Source of the DNA: Virgibacillus oceani
GTDB taxonomy: Bacteria; Bacillota; Bacilli; Bacillales; Amphibacillaceae
Length of the DNA stretch: 64,000 nt
Direction: 5' to 3'
Assembly (NCBI RefSeq): GCF_014638995.1
Contig: NZ_BMFR01000016.1
Location: 1 to 64,000, forward strand
Positions 25,224-34,198 of this stretch are shown in pieces. Each line of letters opens with the position of its first letter. Position 1 is the first letter of the stretch. Below the pieces are notes generated by a model. The model searched no databases. It worked only from the letters and a program-made list of their open reading frames with translations, and was not told the origin of the DNA. The translations under genes and the position numbers were made by a program.

Positions 25224-26369
25224 ATGCTACCAGACCATCAATTATTAAGAATTCCAGGCCCCAGCCCAATTCCTCCAAGTGTACAACGTGCAATGAGTCA
25301 ACAAATGATCGGGCACCGGGGGCAGGAAACAAAGGATCTGTTGCAAAGGATTAAGCCTAAACTAATGCCGATATTTGGAACGGAGCAGGAAGTCATGATT
25401 ATTGCGGGTAGTGGAACAGCAGGACTGGAGACAGCGGTTGTCAATGCCGTAAATCCTGATGATGAAGTATTAGTAATTGTTACAGGCTCTTTTGGTGAAC
25501 GGTTTGCTAAGCTATGTTCGGAGTATCGGATTCAAACCCATCGCTTGGATATTGAGTGGGGAAAGTCGGTATCACCTGAGTCTGTTGAACGGTATCTTAG
25601 ACAACATCCTTCGATTAAAGCTGTATTTTCCACATATTGCGAGACATCTACTGGAGTATTGAACCCAATTGAAGAGCTTGCACAGGTTGTACATCATAAT
25701 TCAAATGCATTATTTATCGTGGATGGTGTCTCCTGTGTTGGCGGCGTTGAGTCAAAGATGGATGAGTGGGGCGTTGACATATTAATAACGGGCTCACAAA
25801 AAGCGATGATGCTCCCCGCTGGATTAACTTTTGTCGCAGCAAGTAACCGTGCTTGGAAAGTCATTGCGGCAAATAAACGTCCGCGATTTTATTTGGATTT
25901 GAAAAAGTATCAAATCACCCTTGCAAAAGACTCAACACCTTTTACACCAGCTTTATCCCTTTTATTTGGTTTGGAACAAGTTCTTAAGCTTATGGAAGAA
26001 GAAGGTCTTGAGCAGGTTTATGCAAGACACCAATTAATGAAGAACATGACAAGGGCAGCGTTTCAGGCACATGGAATTCCTTTGTTAACAAGTGATACTT
26101 CTGCCTCGCCGACCGTAACAGCTATAAAACCAGCCGATTTTCCTGCTGAAGAATTAAGACGTATTATCAAAAAAGAGTTTGGATTGTCTATAGCAGGCGG
26201 CCAGCAGCATTTGGAAGGAGAAATTTTCCGTATTGGTCATATGGGCTATTGTTCTCCAGCAGACGTACTGCAAATAATCGGTATCATTGAAATTGGCTTA
26301 CAAAAAATCGGCAAGGCAATTGATCTTGGTAAAGGAATTCGTGCTGCTCAGAAGGTTTATATTGGCTAG
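25224..26369 (+). CDS. Class V aminotransferase, probable phosphoserine or serine-pyruvate aminotransferase
   Basis: A 381-residue PLP enzyme of the alanine-glyoxylate/serine-pyruvate group. The cofactor Lys (193) is in ITGSQKAMMLP, the ring-contacting Asp (167) in FIVDGVSCVGG, and the N terminus has the group's RIPGPSPIPPSV. It lies 28 bases upstream of serA, with one promoter in front. So it most likely supplies the transamination step of serine synthesis, or runs it backwards from serine or alanine/glyoxylate. Canonical SerC is a different subgroup. Start at the ATG at 25224 behind AAAGGAG; the frame is open upstream. Confidence 0.88.
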   Translation: MLPDHQLLRIPGPSPIPPSVQRAMSQQMIGHRGQETKDLLQRIKPKLMPIFGTEQEVMIIAGSGTAGLETAVVNAVNPDDEVLVIVTGSFGERFAKLCSEYRIQTHRLDIEWGKSVSPESVERYLRQHPSIKAVFSTYCETSTGVLNPIEELAQVVHHNSNALFIVDGVSCVGGVESKMDEWGVDILITGSQKAMMLPAGLTFVAASNRAWKVIAANKRPRFYLDLKKYQITLAKDSTPFTPALSLLFGLEQVLKLMEEEGLEQVYARHQLMKNMTRAAFQAHGIPLLTSDTSASPTVTAIKPADFPAEELRRIIKKEFGLSIAGGQQHLEGEIFRIGHMGYCSPADVLQIIGIIEIGLQKIGKAIDLGKGIRAAQKVYIG

Positions 26370-26396
26370 GATTATCATACAGGAGGTTTTACGGTA

Positions 26397-27980
26397 ATGT
26401 TTCGTATATTAATTTCGGATCCGCTTAGTGAAGAGGGAATTCACGCCTTGCAATCCACAGAAAACGTAAATATTGTAATTGATATAGGTTTATCCCCTAC
26501 AGAATTAAGAGATAAAATTTCAGATTTTGATGCATTATTGGTGCGAAGTCAAACACAAGTAACCCGTGAATTAATTCGTAATGCTCCTAACCTGAAAATT
26601 ATCGGCCGTGCAGGTGTCGGAGTAGACAATATAGACCTTAATGCAGCTACTGAGCACGGAATCATTGTCGTGAACGCCCCTAATGGCAATACAAATTCAG
26701 CAGCAGAACATACGATGGCAATGCTAATGGCCATGTCCAGAAACATTCCGCAAGCTTACTACGCACTTAAAAATCAGCAATGGGAACGTAAAAAGTATCT
26801 TGGTGTTGAATTAAAAAACAAAACGCTTGGAATTGTCGGTCTTGGCAGGATAGGTACGGAGGTTGCTTATCGTGCTAAGGGGCAACGAATGAATGTTATG
26901 GCATATGATCCATTTTTAACGGAAGAAAAAGCAGAAAAAATGGGAATTGAATACGGAGCAATTGAAGATGTATTAAAAAATGCGGATTTCATTACAGTAC
27001 ATACACCGTTATTAAAGGAAACAAGGCACCTAATAAATGCAGAGGCTTTTCAGCTGATGAAGAATGGTGTACAAATTGTTAACTGTGCCCGCGGCGGAAT
27101 TATTGATGAGGACGCTTTATATGAAGCAATCATTTCTAAAAAAGTCGCCGGTGCTGCGATGGACGTCTTTGAAGAAGAGCCTTTCCTCGATAATAAATTA
27201 CTGGAGTTACCAGAAGTGATTGCTACCCCCCACCTAGGCGCAAGCACAATTGAAGCCCAGGAAAATGTTGCTATTGATGTCTGTCAGGATATTATCAGCT
27301 TTTTAACAGGTGGAACAGTAAGGAATCCAGTTAACCTTCCGTCCGTACCGAAAGATATTATGAACAAAATTGAACCATACTTTAATTTAGCGGAAAAATT
27401 GGGGCTGTTCCTGATCCACTTAACACAAGAGGTAATCGAAGAAGTGAATATTTATTACGCTGGTGACTTATCAGAGGTGGAAGTAGCGCCAATAACCAGA
27501 AATACGGTAAGGGGAATTCTAAAACGTCATCTTGGCAATCATGTCAACGATGTAAATGCTCTTTACCTTGCTGAGAAAAAAGGCATTACAATTCATGAAA
27601 ATAAAACTTCCCAGGCGAAAGGATTTACAAATTTGCTCAAAGTTGAAGTGAAAACGAAATCCGATAAACGCAGCGTATCAGGAACCTTGTTAAATGGCCT
27701 GGGAGCAAGAATTGTAAAGGTGGATCACTATAGTGTAGATTTCACCCCTGCTGGTCATATCGTGGTTATACATCATAAAGACCAGCCGGGAGTAATCGGG
27801 CGAATGGGAAGTCTTCTAGCTCAGCATCAGATCAACATAGCCACCATGCAGGTAGACCGTTCTGATATTGGCGGAGATGCGATCATGATGCTGACTGTTG
27901 ATAAACACTTAGAAAAAGATGGACTTGAAGAATTGAAAGCATTAAATGAGATTTATGATGTAACTGCGATAGATCTATAA
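26397..27980 (+). CDS. serA: D-3-phosphoglycerate dehydrogenase
   Basis: Oxidises 3-phosphoglycerate to 3-phosphohydroxypyruvate, the first step of serine synthesis. The 527-residue length matches the long form with an intervening domain and a C-terminal ACT domain. The NAD site is GIVGLGRIGTEVAYRA, the catalytic Arg is in NCARGGIIDEDAL and the His is in TPHLGASTIEAQ. The ACT regulatory domain begins near HIVVIHHKDQPGVIGR and usually binds L-serine for feedback inhibition. Excellent site AGGAGG before the ATG. Second gene of an operon with the class V aminotransferase; no serB is in the window. Confidence 0.96.
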   Translation: MFRILISDPLSEEGIHALQSTENVNIVIDIGLSPTELRDKISDFDALLVRSQTQVTRELIRNAPNLKIIGRAGVGVDNIDLNAATEHGIIVVNAPNGNTNSAAEHTMAMLMAMSRNIPQAYYALKNQQWERKKYLGVELKNKTLGIVGLGRIGTEVAYRAKGQRMNVMAYDPFLTEEKAEKMGIEYGAIEDVLKNADFITVHTPLLKETRHLINAEAFQLMKNGVQIVNCARGGIIDEDALYEAIISKKVAGAAMDVFEEEPFLDNKLLELPEVIATPHLGASTIEAQENVAIDVCQDIISFLTGGTVRNPVNLPSVPKDIMNKIEPYFNLAEKLGLFLIHLTQEVIEEVNIYYAGDLSEVEVAPITRNTVRGILKRHLGNHVNDVNALYLAEKKGITIHENKTSQAKGFTNLLKVEVKTKSDKRSVSGTLLNGLGARIVKVDHYSVDFTPAGHIVVIHHKDQPGVIGRMGSLLAQHQINIATMQVDRSDIGGDAIMMLTVDKHLEKDGLEELKALNEIYDVTAIDL

Positions 27981-27986
27981 GTAGTG

Positions 27987-28018
27987 AGCGGCTGTTCGAA
28001 TTTGGGCGGCCGCTTTTA
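27987..28018 (+). terminator. Terminator after serA
   Basis: AGCGGC and GCCGCT arms, extended inward by G-T pairs, followed by TTTTATT directly after the serA stop codon. Confidence 0.75.
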
Positions 28019-28074
28019 TTGAGATAGTGTAACACTGCTACTATCAACCATTGGCTGCGTGGCGCATTCACTGG

Positions 28075-28196
28075 AAAAAACTTGACGGAGCGCCGAATTA
28101 ATTGCGGGTACGCCGAATTAATTAATTTAACGCTGAAATAATTCCATTAACGCCGGAATTATATAAAATCCGCCGATTAACCGTCAAAGTTTTTTC
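28075..28196. repeat. 20-bp tandem repeats inside an inverted-repeat frame
   Basis: CGCC (CGCT once) recurs at 28091, 28111, 28131, 28151 and 28171, exactly 20 bases apart. The units share CGCCGAATTAATT and diverge in their second half; about 4.5 units are present. The array is flanked by AAAAAACTTGACGG (28075-28088) and CCGTCAAAGTTTTTT (28181-28195), nearly perfect inverted copies. It lies between serA and the HAD gene and has no coding frame of its own. Function unknown. Confidence 0.85.
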
Positions 28197-28203
28197 TATT
28201 AAT

Positions 28204-29001
28204 CTATTTATCCCGATGATTAATTTTATTCACTATCGGCAAAAGCTCCTCCAAATTGGAAATCTCATAATCCGGGGCCGCATCATTTACTTTTTTATTA
28301 TGACGGTTAATCCACACAGAAGTTATACCTGCCCTTGATGCACCAAGTATATCCGTCATCAAATTATCCCCTACCATGATTACGTTGTCCTTTTGAACGG
28401 ATAGTAAATTCAAAGAATGTTCGAAAATTGCCGGATCCGGCTTCCCTCTCCCAAACATTCCTGAAATCACAATATGGTCAAAATACGGTGTGAGTTCTGG
28501 AGTTATTTTCAGCTTCGTTTGCTGTAATTCAGGCGAACCATTTGTAAGCAGTAATAACTTATAATCGCCTTTCAACTGATCTAGTACATGAAATGTTTCC
28601 GCAAATACGAATGCACTTTTCTTGCGCATCTCTGGAAATGTCTCTGCCAATTGATGGCCAAATAAGGAATCGTTAATCCCCATATCGCTTAGCCCTCTAG
28701 TCCACGATTCTTTTCGGTAACCCGGAACAATCTCTTTCAATTTACCAAAAGATTCACCTTCATCTGTGAAATTTCCCCACAACCCTTCAAATGGATTAAT
28801 CCCAATCATCTGTGTAAAGGCATGGGTATCGTAGGAAGCGTATAATGCCCGGGCATTTCTCCTAACTTTATCCTCCAATAAAGCTGGATCAATACCATAC
28901 TTCTTCTCAGCCAGTTTACAGGTAGCTTCAAAAGCCTCTTTAACACTTCTTTTATCCCAAAGTAAAGTATCATCCAAATCAAAAAATATTGCTTTAATCA
29001 T
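28204..29001 (-). CDS. HAD-superfamily hydrolase (YjjG-like)
   Basis: A 265-residue phosphatase. Catalytic aspartates Asp8 and Asp10 are in [12 protein letters not shown]. Motif II Thr is in [10 protein letters not shown], motif III Lys in [13 protein letters not shown] and motif IV acidic pair in [13 protein letters not shown]. The arrangement is that of YjjG/YfnB nucleotidases and related phosphatases. The helical cap lies between motifs I and II. Start at the ATG at 29001 with a GGAG site; a longer frame runs into a palindromic repeat upstream. Confidence 0.85.
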   Translation of the reverse strand: MIKAIFFDLDDTLLWDKRSVKEAFEATCKLAEKKYGIDPALLEDKVRRNARALYASYDTHAFTQMIGINPFEGLWGNFTDEGESFGKLKEIVPGYRKESWTRGLSDMGINDSLFGHQLAETFPEMRKKSAFVFAETFHVLDQLKGDYKLLLLTNGSPELQQTKLKITPELTPYFDHIVISGMFGRGKPDPAIFEHSLNLLSVQKDNVIMVGDNLMTDILGASRAGITSVWINRHNKKVNDAAPDYEISNLEELLPIVNKINHRDK

Positions 29002-29031
29002 GTATTCAACTCCACATCCTAATTTCATTTT

Positions 29032-29058
29032 GGGACATGGGGTCAGACCCCCTGTCCC
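29032..29058. repeat. GGGACA...TGTCCC palindrome
   Basis: GGGACATGGGGT and ACCCCCTGTCCC flank a three-base loop. Similar palindromes occur at 29351, 32481, 35918 and 51256, always in gene borders. This one is between the HAD gene start and the ddl remnant. Confidence 0.85.
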
Positions 29059-29290
29059 ACACCATGGCCGATCATCCAATCAGCGAAGACTATTTTATTG
29101 TACTCTTTAAGTCGTTCGATATGTTTAGAATATGATATCCCACTGACTTCCCAAAGCTTTGGGTACGTACTTATCTTTGTGAAACCCAGTAATGTATTTA
29201 CTTCATTTAACACAGGTTTTTCGTCTTCCCCCAAAAAAAGTCTACCCACGCTAAACCCTCACATTCTAGTAATTGAAAAGCATTTATTGT
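29043..29290 (-). pseudogene. ddl: C-terminal remnant of D-alanine-D-alanine ligase
   Basis: In one frame the strand reads AFQLLECEGLAWVDFF, and in the next LGEDEKPVLNEVNTLLGFTK, ISTYPKLWEVSGISYS. This is the metal- and substrate-binding C-terminal end of Ddl (expected DFF.TEDG...LNEVNT.PGFT.ISMYPKLWE.SG). A missing T in the T7 tract (A7 at 29233-29239 on the plus strand) breaks the frame, and no upstream two thirds of ddl exist. Homology stops near 29098; the last residues to the stop at 29043 come from the adjoining palindrome. The fragment is framed by GGGACA palindromes at 29032 and about 29351. Confidence 0.8.
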
Positions 29291-29344
29291 CGTTTACTGT
29301 ATTATATTGCACTTCTTTCTATATCATGGAAATAAAAGGTCGGT

Positions 29345-29377
29345 TCTCCTGTCCCACCATGACCCCGTGTCCCGCCT
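29345..29377. repeat. Degenerate GGGACA-type palindrome
   Basis: CTGTCCCACCATGACCCC and GTGTCCCGCC lie on the outer side of the ddl remnant. They carry two TGTCCC halves in direct, not inverted, order, so this is a decayed or rearranged member of the palindrome family. Confidence 0.5.
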
Positions 29378-29397
29378 AATCTTTTCTGTCCCTATAA

Positions 29398-29436
29398 AAA
29401 AGATAGCATCACAATTGATATGATGCTACCTCTTTA
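29398..29436 (-). terminator. Terminator after putP
   Basis: GATAGCATCA and TGATGCTACC arms, with six T after the stem on the minus strand, immediately downstream of the putP stop codon. Confidence 0.85.
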
Positions 29437-29443
29437 TGATAGT

Positions 29444-30922
29444 TTATTCTGTTTCTGCCATTTTTTGTTCCATTTTTTCAAACTGTTCGTGAACTTGTTT
29501 TTCGGGTTCTTTTGTTAACAGACTAACAATAATGACTGCTATAAGGCTCAGTATAAACCCAGGTATTATCTCATAAAGAAAGTCAGATAGGCCAGGTATA
29601 TTTAGCCAGGTAATAACTGTTGCACCTCCAACAATCATTCCTGCTAACGCACCCCATTTTGTCATTCGTTTCCAATACAGACTTAACAGTACAGCTGGTC
29701 CAAATGCTGCTCCAAATCCTGCCCATGCGTTACCTACCAGTCCAAGGATTGTATCGTTTGGAGTATAGGCAAGGATTAAACTTATAACCGCGACAATTAA
29801 AACTGCCAATCGACCTACAAGAACTAATTCCTTATCAGATGCCTTCCTTCTAAAGAACGTTTTATAAAAATCCTCTGTCACAGCACTTGATGTAACAAGA
29901 AGCTGTGAAGAAACTGTACTCATGATTGCCGCAAGGATTGCTGCTAAAATAAATCCGGTTATATAAGGATTAAATAATACCTCTGCAAAAACAATCAGAA
30001 CCGTTTCAGGATCACCAAGCTGACCTGGATGATCTGCAAAATAAGCGACACCGATAAGTCCAACAAGCATAGCTCCGGCGATAGATATGATCATCCAGCC
30101 AATTCCGATTCGGCGAGCTGTTTTTAATTCTTTTGTTGAACTAATTGCCATAAATCGTACAATGATATGGGGCTGTCCAAAATAGCCTAAACCCCATGCC
30201 AGGAAAGATATAATTCCAAGAACAGATGTGCCCTTAAAAAAGTCTAAAAGGGAAGGATCAATCCGTTGCAGATCGTCCAGCAATGTTTCAGTTCCTCCAA
30301 CCTCTGTCAAAGCAACAATCGGAACCAATACCAGAGCTACAAACATGATAACGCCCTGTACGAAATCTGTCATACTTACGGCTAAAAAGCCACCGAAAAG
30401 AGTATAGGCAACAATAACACCTACTGTCACAAAAAGACCAATTTTATAATCCATGCCAAATGCACTTTCAAACAGTCTGCCGCCAGATACCATTCCCGCT
30501 GAAGCATATAAAACAAAAAAGATGAGAATAACCAGACCAGAAACAAGTCTTAGTATATTAGATGAATCATGAAACCTATTTTCCAAGAAATCCGGTATGG
30601 TTATGGAATCATCAGCAATTTCTGTATACGTTCTTAATCTTGGTGCCAAAATAATATAGTTCAAGTAAGCTCCTACCGTTAGTCCGATCGCAAGCCATGC
30701 ACTTGCAATCCCCGTAACATACATGGCTCCAGGCAAGCCCATAACCATCCAGCCACTCATGTCGGAGGCGCCAGCTGACAATGCCGTAACCGCAGGACCT
30801 AACCCGCGTCCTCCTAACATATAATCCGATAAATTGGACGTCTTGCGATAAGACCAGTATCCAATTAATAGCATGCCGACCATATAAATGCCCAGCGAAA
30901 TAAATACTCCGAACTCCACCAA
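29444..30922 (-). CDS. putP: Sodium/proline symporter (PutP/OpuE-type)
   Basis: A 492-residue SSS-family transporter with about 13 helices. It imports proline with Na+, for nutrition or, in OpuE-type members, for osmoprotection. Signature segments are [20 protein letters not shown] and [14 protein letters not shown] (Na+ and proline site), then [34 protein letters not shown] is the second conserved block. The C-terminal tail is charged ([14 protein letters not shown]). Whether its job is catabolic or osmotic cannot be decided: no put catabolic genes adjoin. Start is a GTG behind GAAGGAG. Confidence 0.93.
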   Translation of the reverse strand: MVEFGVFISLGIYMVGMLLIGYWSYRKTSNLSDYMLGGRGLGPAVTALSAGASDMSGWMVMGLPGAMYVTGIASAWLAIGLTVGAYLNYIILAPRLRTYTEIADDSITIPDFLENRFHDSSNILRLVSGLVILIFFVLYASAGMVSGGRLFESAFGMDYKIGLFVTVGVIVAYTLFGGFLAVSMTDFVQGVIMFVALVLVPIVALTEVGGTETLLDDLQRIDPSLLDFFKGTSVLGIISFLAWGLGYFGQPHIIVRFMAISSTKELKTARRIGIGWMIISIAGAMLVGLIGVAYFADHPGQLGDPETVLIVFAEVLFNPYITGFILAAILAAIMSTVSSQLLVTSSAVTEDFYKTFFRRKASDKELVLVGRLAVLIVAVISLILAYTPNDTILGLVGNAWAGFGAAFGPAVLLSLYWKRMTKWGALAGMIVGGATVITWLNIPGLSDFLYEIIPGFILSLIAVIIVSLLTKEPEKQVHEQFEKMEQKMAETE

Positions 30923-31213
30923 ATCGCTCCTTCTAATTTATTATTTGCTTTTTTAAGGTTGTACTTCTCTTGATCAGGCGATGATCAACTTATAAGAAGC
31001 AAATAAAAGCAAACTAAAAACATCAACGGTTATATAAGTTAACATTGACCGGAGGCTTATTCAAGCGAAGTCAGAAAAATCGATTTTACATAAAACACAC
31101 CTGCCACACTACTATGACAGGAATGAATACGCTTGCAAAAAATACAAAAGAAACAAGATTGGCAATTGTCAATCATACCTATATACCATGGTTAACAATT
31201 AAATTTTCCATCA

Positions 31214-31780
31214 TTATTCCGATTGATTATCAACATATTTTTGTTCTTCCTCGGCACTCAATACACCAATCGCTCTGCCAACAGTTCCCCCTTGTAAATT
31301 CCAGATGGTATTATGGTCATCATCCGCACTGGAAAAATTTGCTTCACTCCATTTCTTTAAAATATCCCGATATACCTTCTCATTGGCTAAATCCACCTTA
31401 TCCAATCCGTCCAAAAGCCATTGAATACGCTCAGGATGTATCTCATAAAATCCCCACTTCTTACTTGCTTTTACCTTTTGATGTGACATTCCATGAATAT
31501 ACTCCTGATACCTAATATCCGTTAATTCCTCCATTTTTGTATCTTCTCCAAACGGATTCAATCCTTTTTCTTTAAAAACGGTTAAATCTTCTTCAGTAAT
31601 CGTGCCATCTATTTCTTCACGCTGTTTCTGAATTTCATCCCGTTCTGCTTCTTCTGCATTTGCAGTCTTCTCACCTTTTGCAACATCTTCCCCTTCACCC
31701 TCAAGCCATTTATACGTACCCCAATAGACACCAGCAGCCAACAATAGTAAACATAAAATAAAAATAAATGCCTTCTTCAT
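31214..31780 (-). CDS. Membrane-anchored hypothetical protein (possibly DUF6241)
   Basis: A 188-residue protein with one N-terminal helix (about residues 4-20, FIFILCLLLLAAGVYWG), a Glu/Lys-rich linker to about residue 60, and a conserved-looking C-terminal part with YIHGMSHQKVKASKKWGFYE and IHPERIQWLL. I recall such Bacillus proteins under DUF6241, but this is from memory. The domain is likely on the outer face. It lies 34 bases downstream of the DedA gene, on the same strand, so they may form an operon. Confidence 0.65.
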   Translation of the reverse strand: MKKAFIFILCLLLLAAGVYWGTYKWLEGEGEDVAKGEKTANAEEAERDEIQKQREEIDGTITEEDLTVFKEKGLNPFGEDTKMEELTDIRYQEYIHGMSHQKVKASKKWGFYEIHPERIQWLLDGLDKVDLANEKVYRDILKKWSEANFSSADDDHNTIWNLQGGTVGRAIGVLSAEEEQKYVDNQSE

Positions 31781-31814
31781 GTGATCCCTCCAGAAAATCT
31801 CTCTATGTATAGTT

Positions 31815-32405
31815 CTAGTTTCTAGGCGAAATATCCTTTTTTAGCTTAGTATAATAAATAAATACGATTACCCCAAGAATGACTAATCCAGCGGCTATAT
31901 AAACGTAAATACTATAGGCATCAAAAAATTGCTTAAAAGCCTCGTAGCTTCCATTGAAATAATCACCTAGCATAATCATTACGTACGACCAAGGATAAAT
32001 ACCGATTAACGTTAGGGAAAAATATTTGAACACATTAACCCTGCTCATGCCAGCAATGTAAGAAATGTAATTGCCAACACCAAGCGGACGTGATAAAGCA
32101 ATACTCCATACCCCAAACCGATTAAAAAATGCTCTTCCTTTATCTAATCCTTTTTTCAGCCTTTTTGAAATAAAGCTTTCAAGTTTCTTTGCTAAAAAAT
32201 ATGGAATCAGGCTCGCAAGACTATAGCATATACTCATGTTTATTGCTAAAAAGGCGGTATCCAGGTACCCAGGAGATAAAATATAACCAAAGGAAAGCAC
32301 CAAAATAACTCCTGGAAAAGGTAATGAAGAACCCTCCAGTAACATCACTATATATAAACCAGGCTTCCCCAATTCCCCAAGCCACTCAATAATTTGCTGA
32401 ACCAT
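31815..32405 (-). CDS. DedA-family membrane protein
   Basis: A 196-residue protein with the VTT/SNARE-associated domain. Landmarks are the reentrant motif LLEGSSLPFPG, which in the family reads E-G-x-x-x-P, and SRPLGVGNYISYIAGMSRV with the conserved Arg and Gly. Members act in membrane homeostasis and some flip undecaprenyl phosphate or phosphatidylethanolamine. It precedes the DUF6241-like gene. The start ATG follows the AGGGTA sequence; a GGGACA palindrome lies upstream. Confidence 0.85.
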   Translation of the reverse strand: MVQQIIEWLGELGKPGLYIVMLLEGSSLPFPGVILVLSFGYILSPGYLDTAFLAINMSICYSLASLIPYFLAKKLESFISKRLKKGLDKGRAFFNRFGVWSIALSRPLGVGNYISYIAGMSRVNVFKYFSLTLIGIYPWSYVMIMLGDYFNGSYEAFKQFFDAYSIYVYIAAGLVILGVIVFIYYTKLKKDISPRN

Positions 32406-32480
32406 AGCATACCCTACCCTCTAAGACAAGGGGACAGTCCCGCGTCCCAGCTCCCATAACGCTTACTTGTATTAAAAATG

Positions 32481-32511
32481 AAGGTGGGACAAGAAACCCC
32501 TGTCCCACCTT
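32481..32511. terminator. GGTGGGACA palindrome acting as likely terminator
   Basis: AAGGTGGGACA and TGTCCCACCTT are perfect 11-base arms around a nine-base loop, positioned directly downstream of yjzC. On the minus strand its T run is weak. A partial copy (GGGACAGTCCC) stands at 32436-32448. It belongs to the family at 29032, 35918 and 51256. Confidence 0.7.
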
Positions 32512-32518
32512 TCCTTAT

Positions 32519-32695
32519 TTAATTTTTCTCATGTGTCCAAACACGATCATGGTTTGAATTTTGCGGGAATTTTTCTCCTGCCTTCAGTTTAACTATTTTC
32601 GGATCGCTTACACTGCTTCCGGTCTCGCCAATTTCTCTGAACACACCATTCTTTGGTGCCTTTTGTCCGAAACGGAAATGACTATACTCACCCAT
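32519..32695 (-). CDS. yjzC: YjzC family protein
   Basis: A 58-residue protein beginning MGEYSHFRFGQKAPKNGVFR, then EIGETGSSVSDPKIVKLKAG and ending EKFPQNSNHDRVWTHEKN. The pattern F-R-x-G-Q-K-A-P-x-N-G and the R-V-W-T end agree with YjzC of B. subtilis as I know it. Start ATG has AGAGGAG nine bases upstream. Function unknown. A shorter, more divergent relative lies at 9705-9872. Confidence 0.85.
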   Translation of the reverse strand: MGEYSHFRFGQKAPKNGVFREIGETGSSVSDPKIVKLKAGEKFPQNSNHDRVWTHEKN

Positions 32696-32879
32696 CTATC
32701 ATCACTCCTCTTTCCCAATCTTATCTCTATTAAAATGTGTAATTCCACGTTCTTTTATACAGATTTCCAGGTAAGAAAAATGGCAAAAGTATAATTATTA
32801 GTTATTGATTTTGATTCGAAACATGTATTATTTTTATCGGTGATTATTATGTATTCTATACTTATAGGAGATGATTACA

Positions 32880-33671
32880 TTGACAATTAATTTCCACGAT
32901 GCAAACAACAAACAAAGTTATACTACACGTGCAGCCGATAAAGATTGGCAAGCACTGATTACAAAATTGCTGCCTAATAAAGAAATTTCTCATGCGGCTG
33001 ATATCGGGTGTGGCGGCGGTATCTATTCCAAGGCACTTTCAGAAATGGGTATTCCAAAAATAACTGGTGTTGATTTTTCCGAGGCTATGCTTGAAGGAGC
33101 AAAAGCAAACTGTCATGACTGCGAGATGATAAATTTCAAGCTTGGCAACGCCTACAATACTGGTTTACGAAGTGATTCGTATGATTTACTATTAGAACGA
33201 GCACTAATTCATCATTTGGACGATTTACCAACTTGTTTTTCTGAGGCATTCAGAATTTTAAATCAAAGCGGAACAATTATAATTCAGGACAGAACTCCTG
33301 CCGATTGTGTGCTAAAGGGTACTGACAATCACATTAGAGGGTATATTTTTTCAATATTCCCTCACCTGGCTGACCTCGAAGTTAAGAGACGCTATTCAAG
33401 TGAAACAGTCAAAGAAGAATTAAATAGTGCTGGATTTAACAGCATTCATGAACTTAAATTTTGGGAAATTAGAAAAATATATACCTCGAAAAACGAATTA
33501 TTAACGGATTTACGAACACGAAACGGCCGTTCCATCTTACATGAACTGTCTGACAATGAACTTGAGCAGCTTATCGGTTACATTGATAGCGTATTAAATT
33601 GTACTGGACAAATTATCGAGAAAGACCGATGGACAATATGGGTAGCCACAAAAAATAGGGGGAGAAAATGA
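32880..33671 (+). CDS. Class I SAM-dependent methyltransferase
   Basis: A protein of 263 residues with motif I AADIGCGGGIYSKAL, then GVDFSEAMLEGAKAN and DLLLERALIHHLDDL. The fold is that of small-molecule methyltransferases. I take TTG at 32880 as start: AGGAG lies nine bases before it, while the ATG nine bases earlier touches the site directly. A broken GNAT gene overlaps its stop codon by four bases, so the pair was an operon. Confidence 0.82.
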   Translation: MTINFHDANNKQSYTTRAADKDWQALITKLLPNKEISHAADIGCGGGIYSKALSEMGIPKITGVDFSEAMLEGAKANCHDCEMINFKLGNAYNTGLRSDSYDLLLERALIHHLDDLPTCFSEAFRILNQSGTIIIQDRTPADCVLKGTDNHIRGYIFSIFPHLADLEVKRRYSSETVKEELNSAGFNSIHELKFWEIRKIYTSKNELLTDLRTRNGRSILHELSDNELEQLIGYIDSVLNCTGQIIEKDRWTIWVATKNRGRK

Positions 33672-34133
33672 GAATTCCTGTAGAAAATCAACTGGAAATC
33701 ATTGAATTTACCGAGCAATACCAGCATGATTGCAAAGGACCTAATACTCGAAGGATTCAAAGAACGATTTGGTTTTATCGACCACACCTGCAATCCTGAT
33801 CTTAAGGACATTTTCACCTACTACAACAGGGAAGGGTATGCTTTCTTTGTAGGTTTTCATCGAGATCAAGTCATTTGCACAGGCGCATTGACGAAGGAAC
33901 ATGATGAGGCTGGCAGAACCTGAACGATGTCAGTGAAAAAGCCTTTCAGAAGACAAGAGTTTGCACAAATAATGTTAGTACACTTAGAAAATTATGCTAT
34001 AAAATTAGGATATCCAAGACTTGTGCTGGAAACGAACAAAGAATGGATGAGTGCAATCAACCTGTACAAAAATAATGGGTATATTGAATATGAACGAGAT
34101 CATCAACGTATTTATCTGACAAAGGATTTATAA
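33668..34133 (+). pseudogene. Broken GNAT acetyltransferase
   Basis: Starts in frame with MRIPVENQLEIIEFTEQYQH, shifts frame near 33735, continues MIAKDLILEGFKERFGFIDH through GFHRDQVICTGALTKEHDEA, then hits an in-frame TGA at 33921-33923. It goes on in the same frame as MSVKKPFRRQEFAQIMLVHL and ends YERDHQRIYLTKDL. The acetyl-CoA motif R-R-Q-E-F-A is present but altered (usually R-R-Q-G-x-A/G). The gene thus carries one frameshift and one nonsense change; it is non-functional unless both are errors. Confidence 0.85.
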
Positions 34134-34155
34134 TTTTTACTGTGAACATTGAAAC

Positions 34156-34195
34156 CTTGTTTAACGGGATCCACGCATAGGCCCCGTTAAACAAG
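34156..34195. terminator. Bidirectional terminator between two pseudogenes
   Basis: CTTGTTTAACGGG and CCCGTTAAACAAG are perfect 13-base arms around a 14-base loop. It separates the convergent broken GNAT and VOC genes. Confidence 0.8.
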
Positions 34196-34198
34196 AAG

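Noticed and set aside
28091..28180. Possible CRISPR array because of regular repeats
   Set aside because: The period is 20 bases with no separate spacers, only 4.5 units, diverging unit ends and no cas genes nearby.
31045..31515. Open plus-strand frame of 156 codons
   Set aside because: It mostly lies opposite the DUF6241-like gene, has no ribosome binding site and no recognisable family, so it is a shadow.
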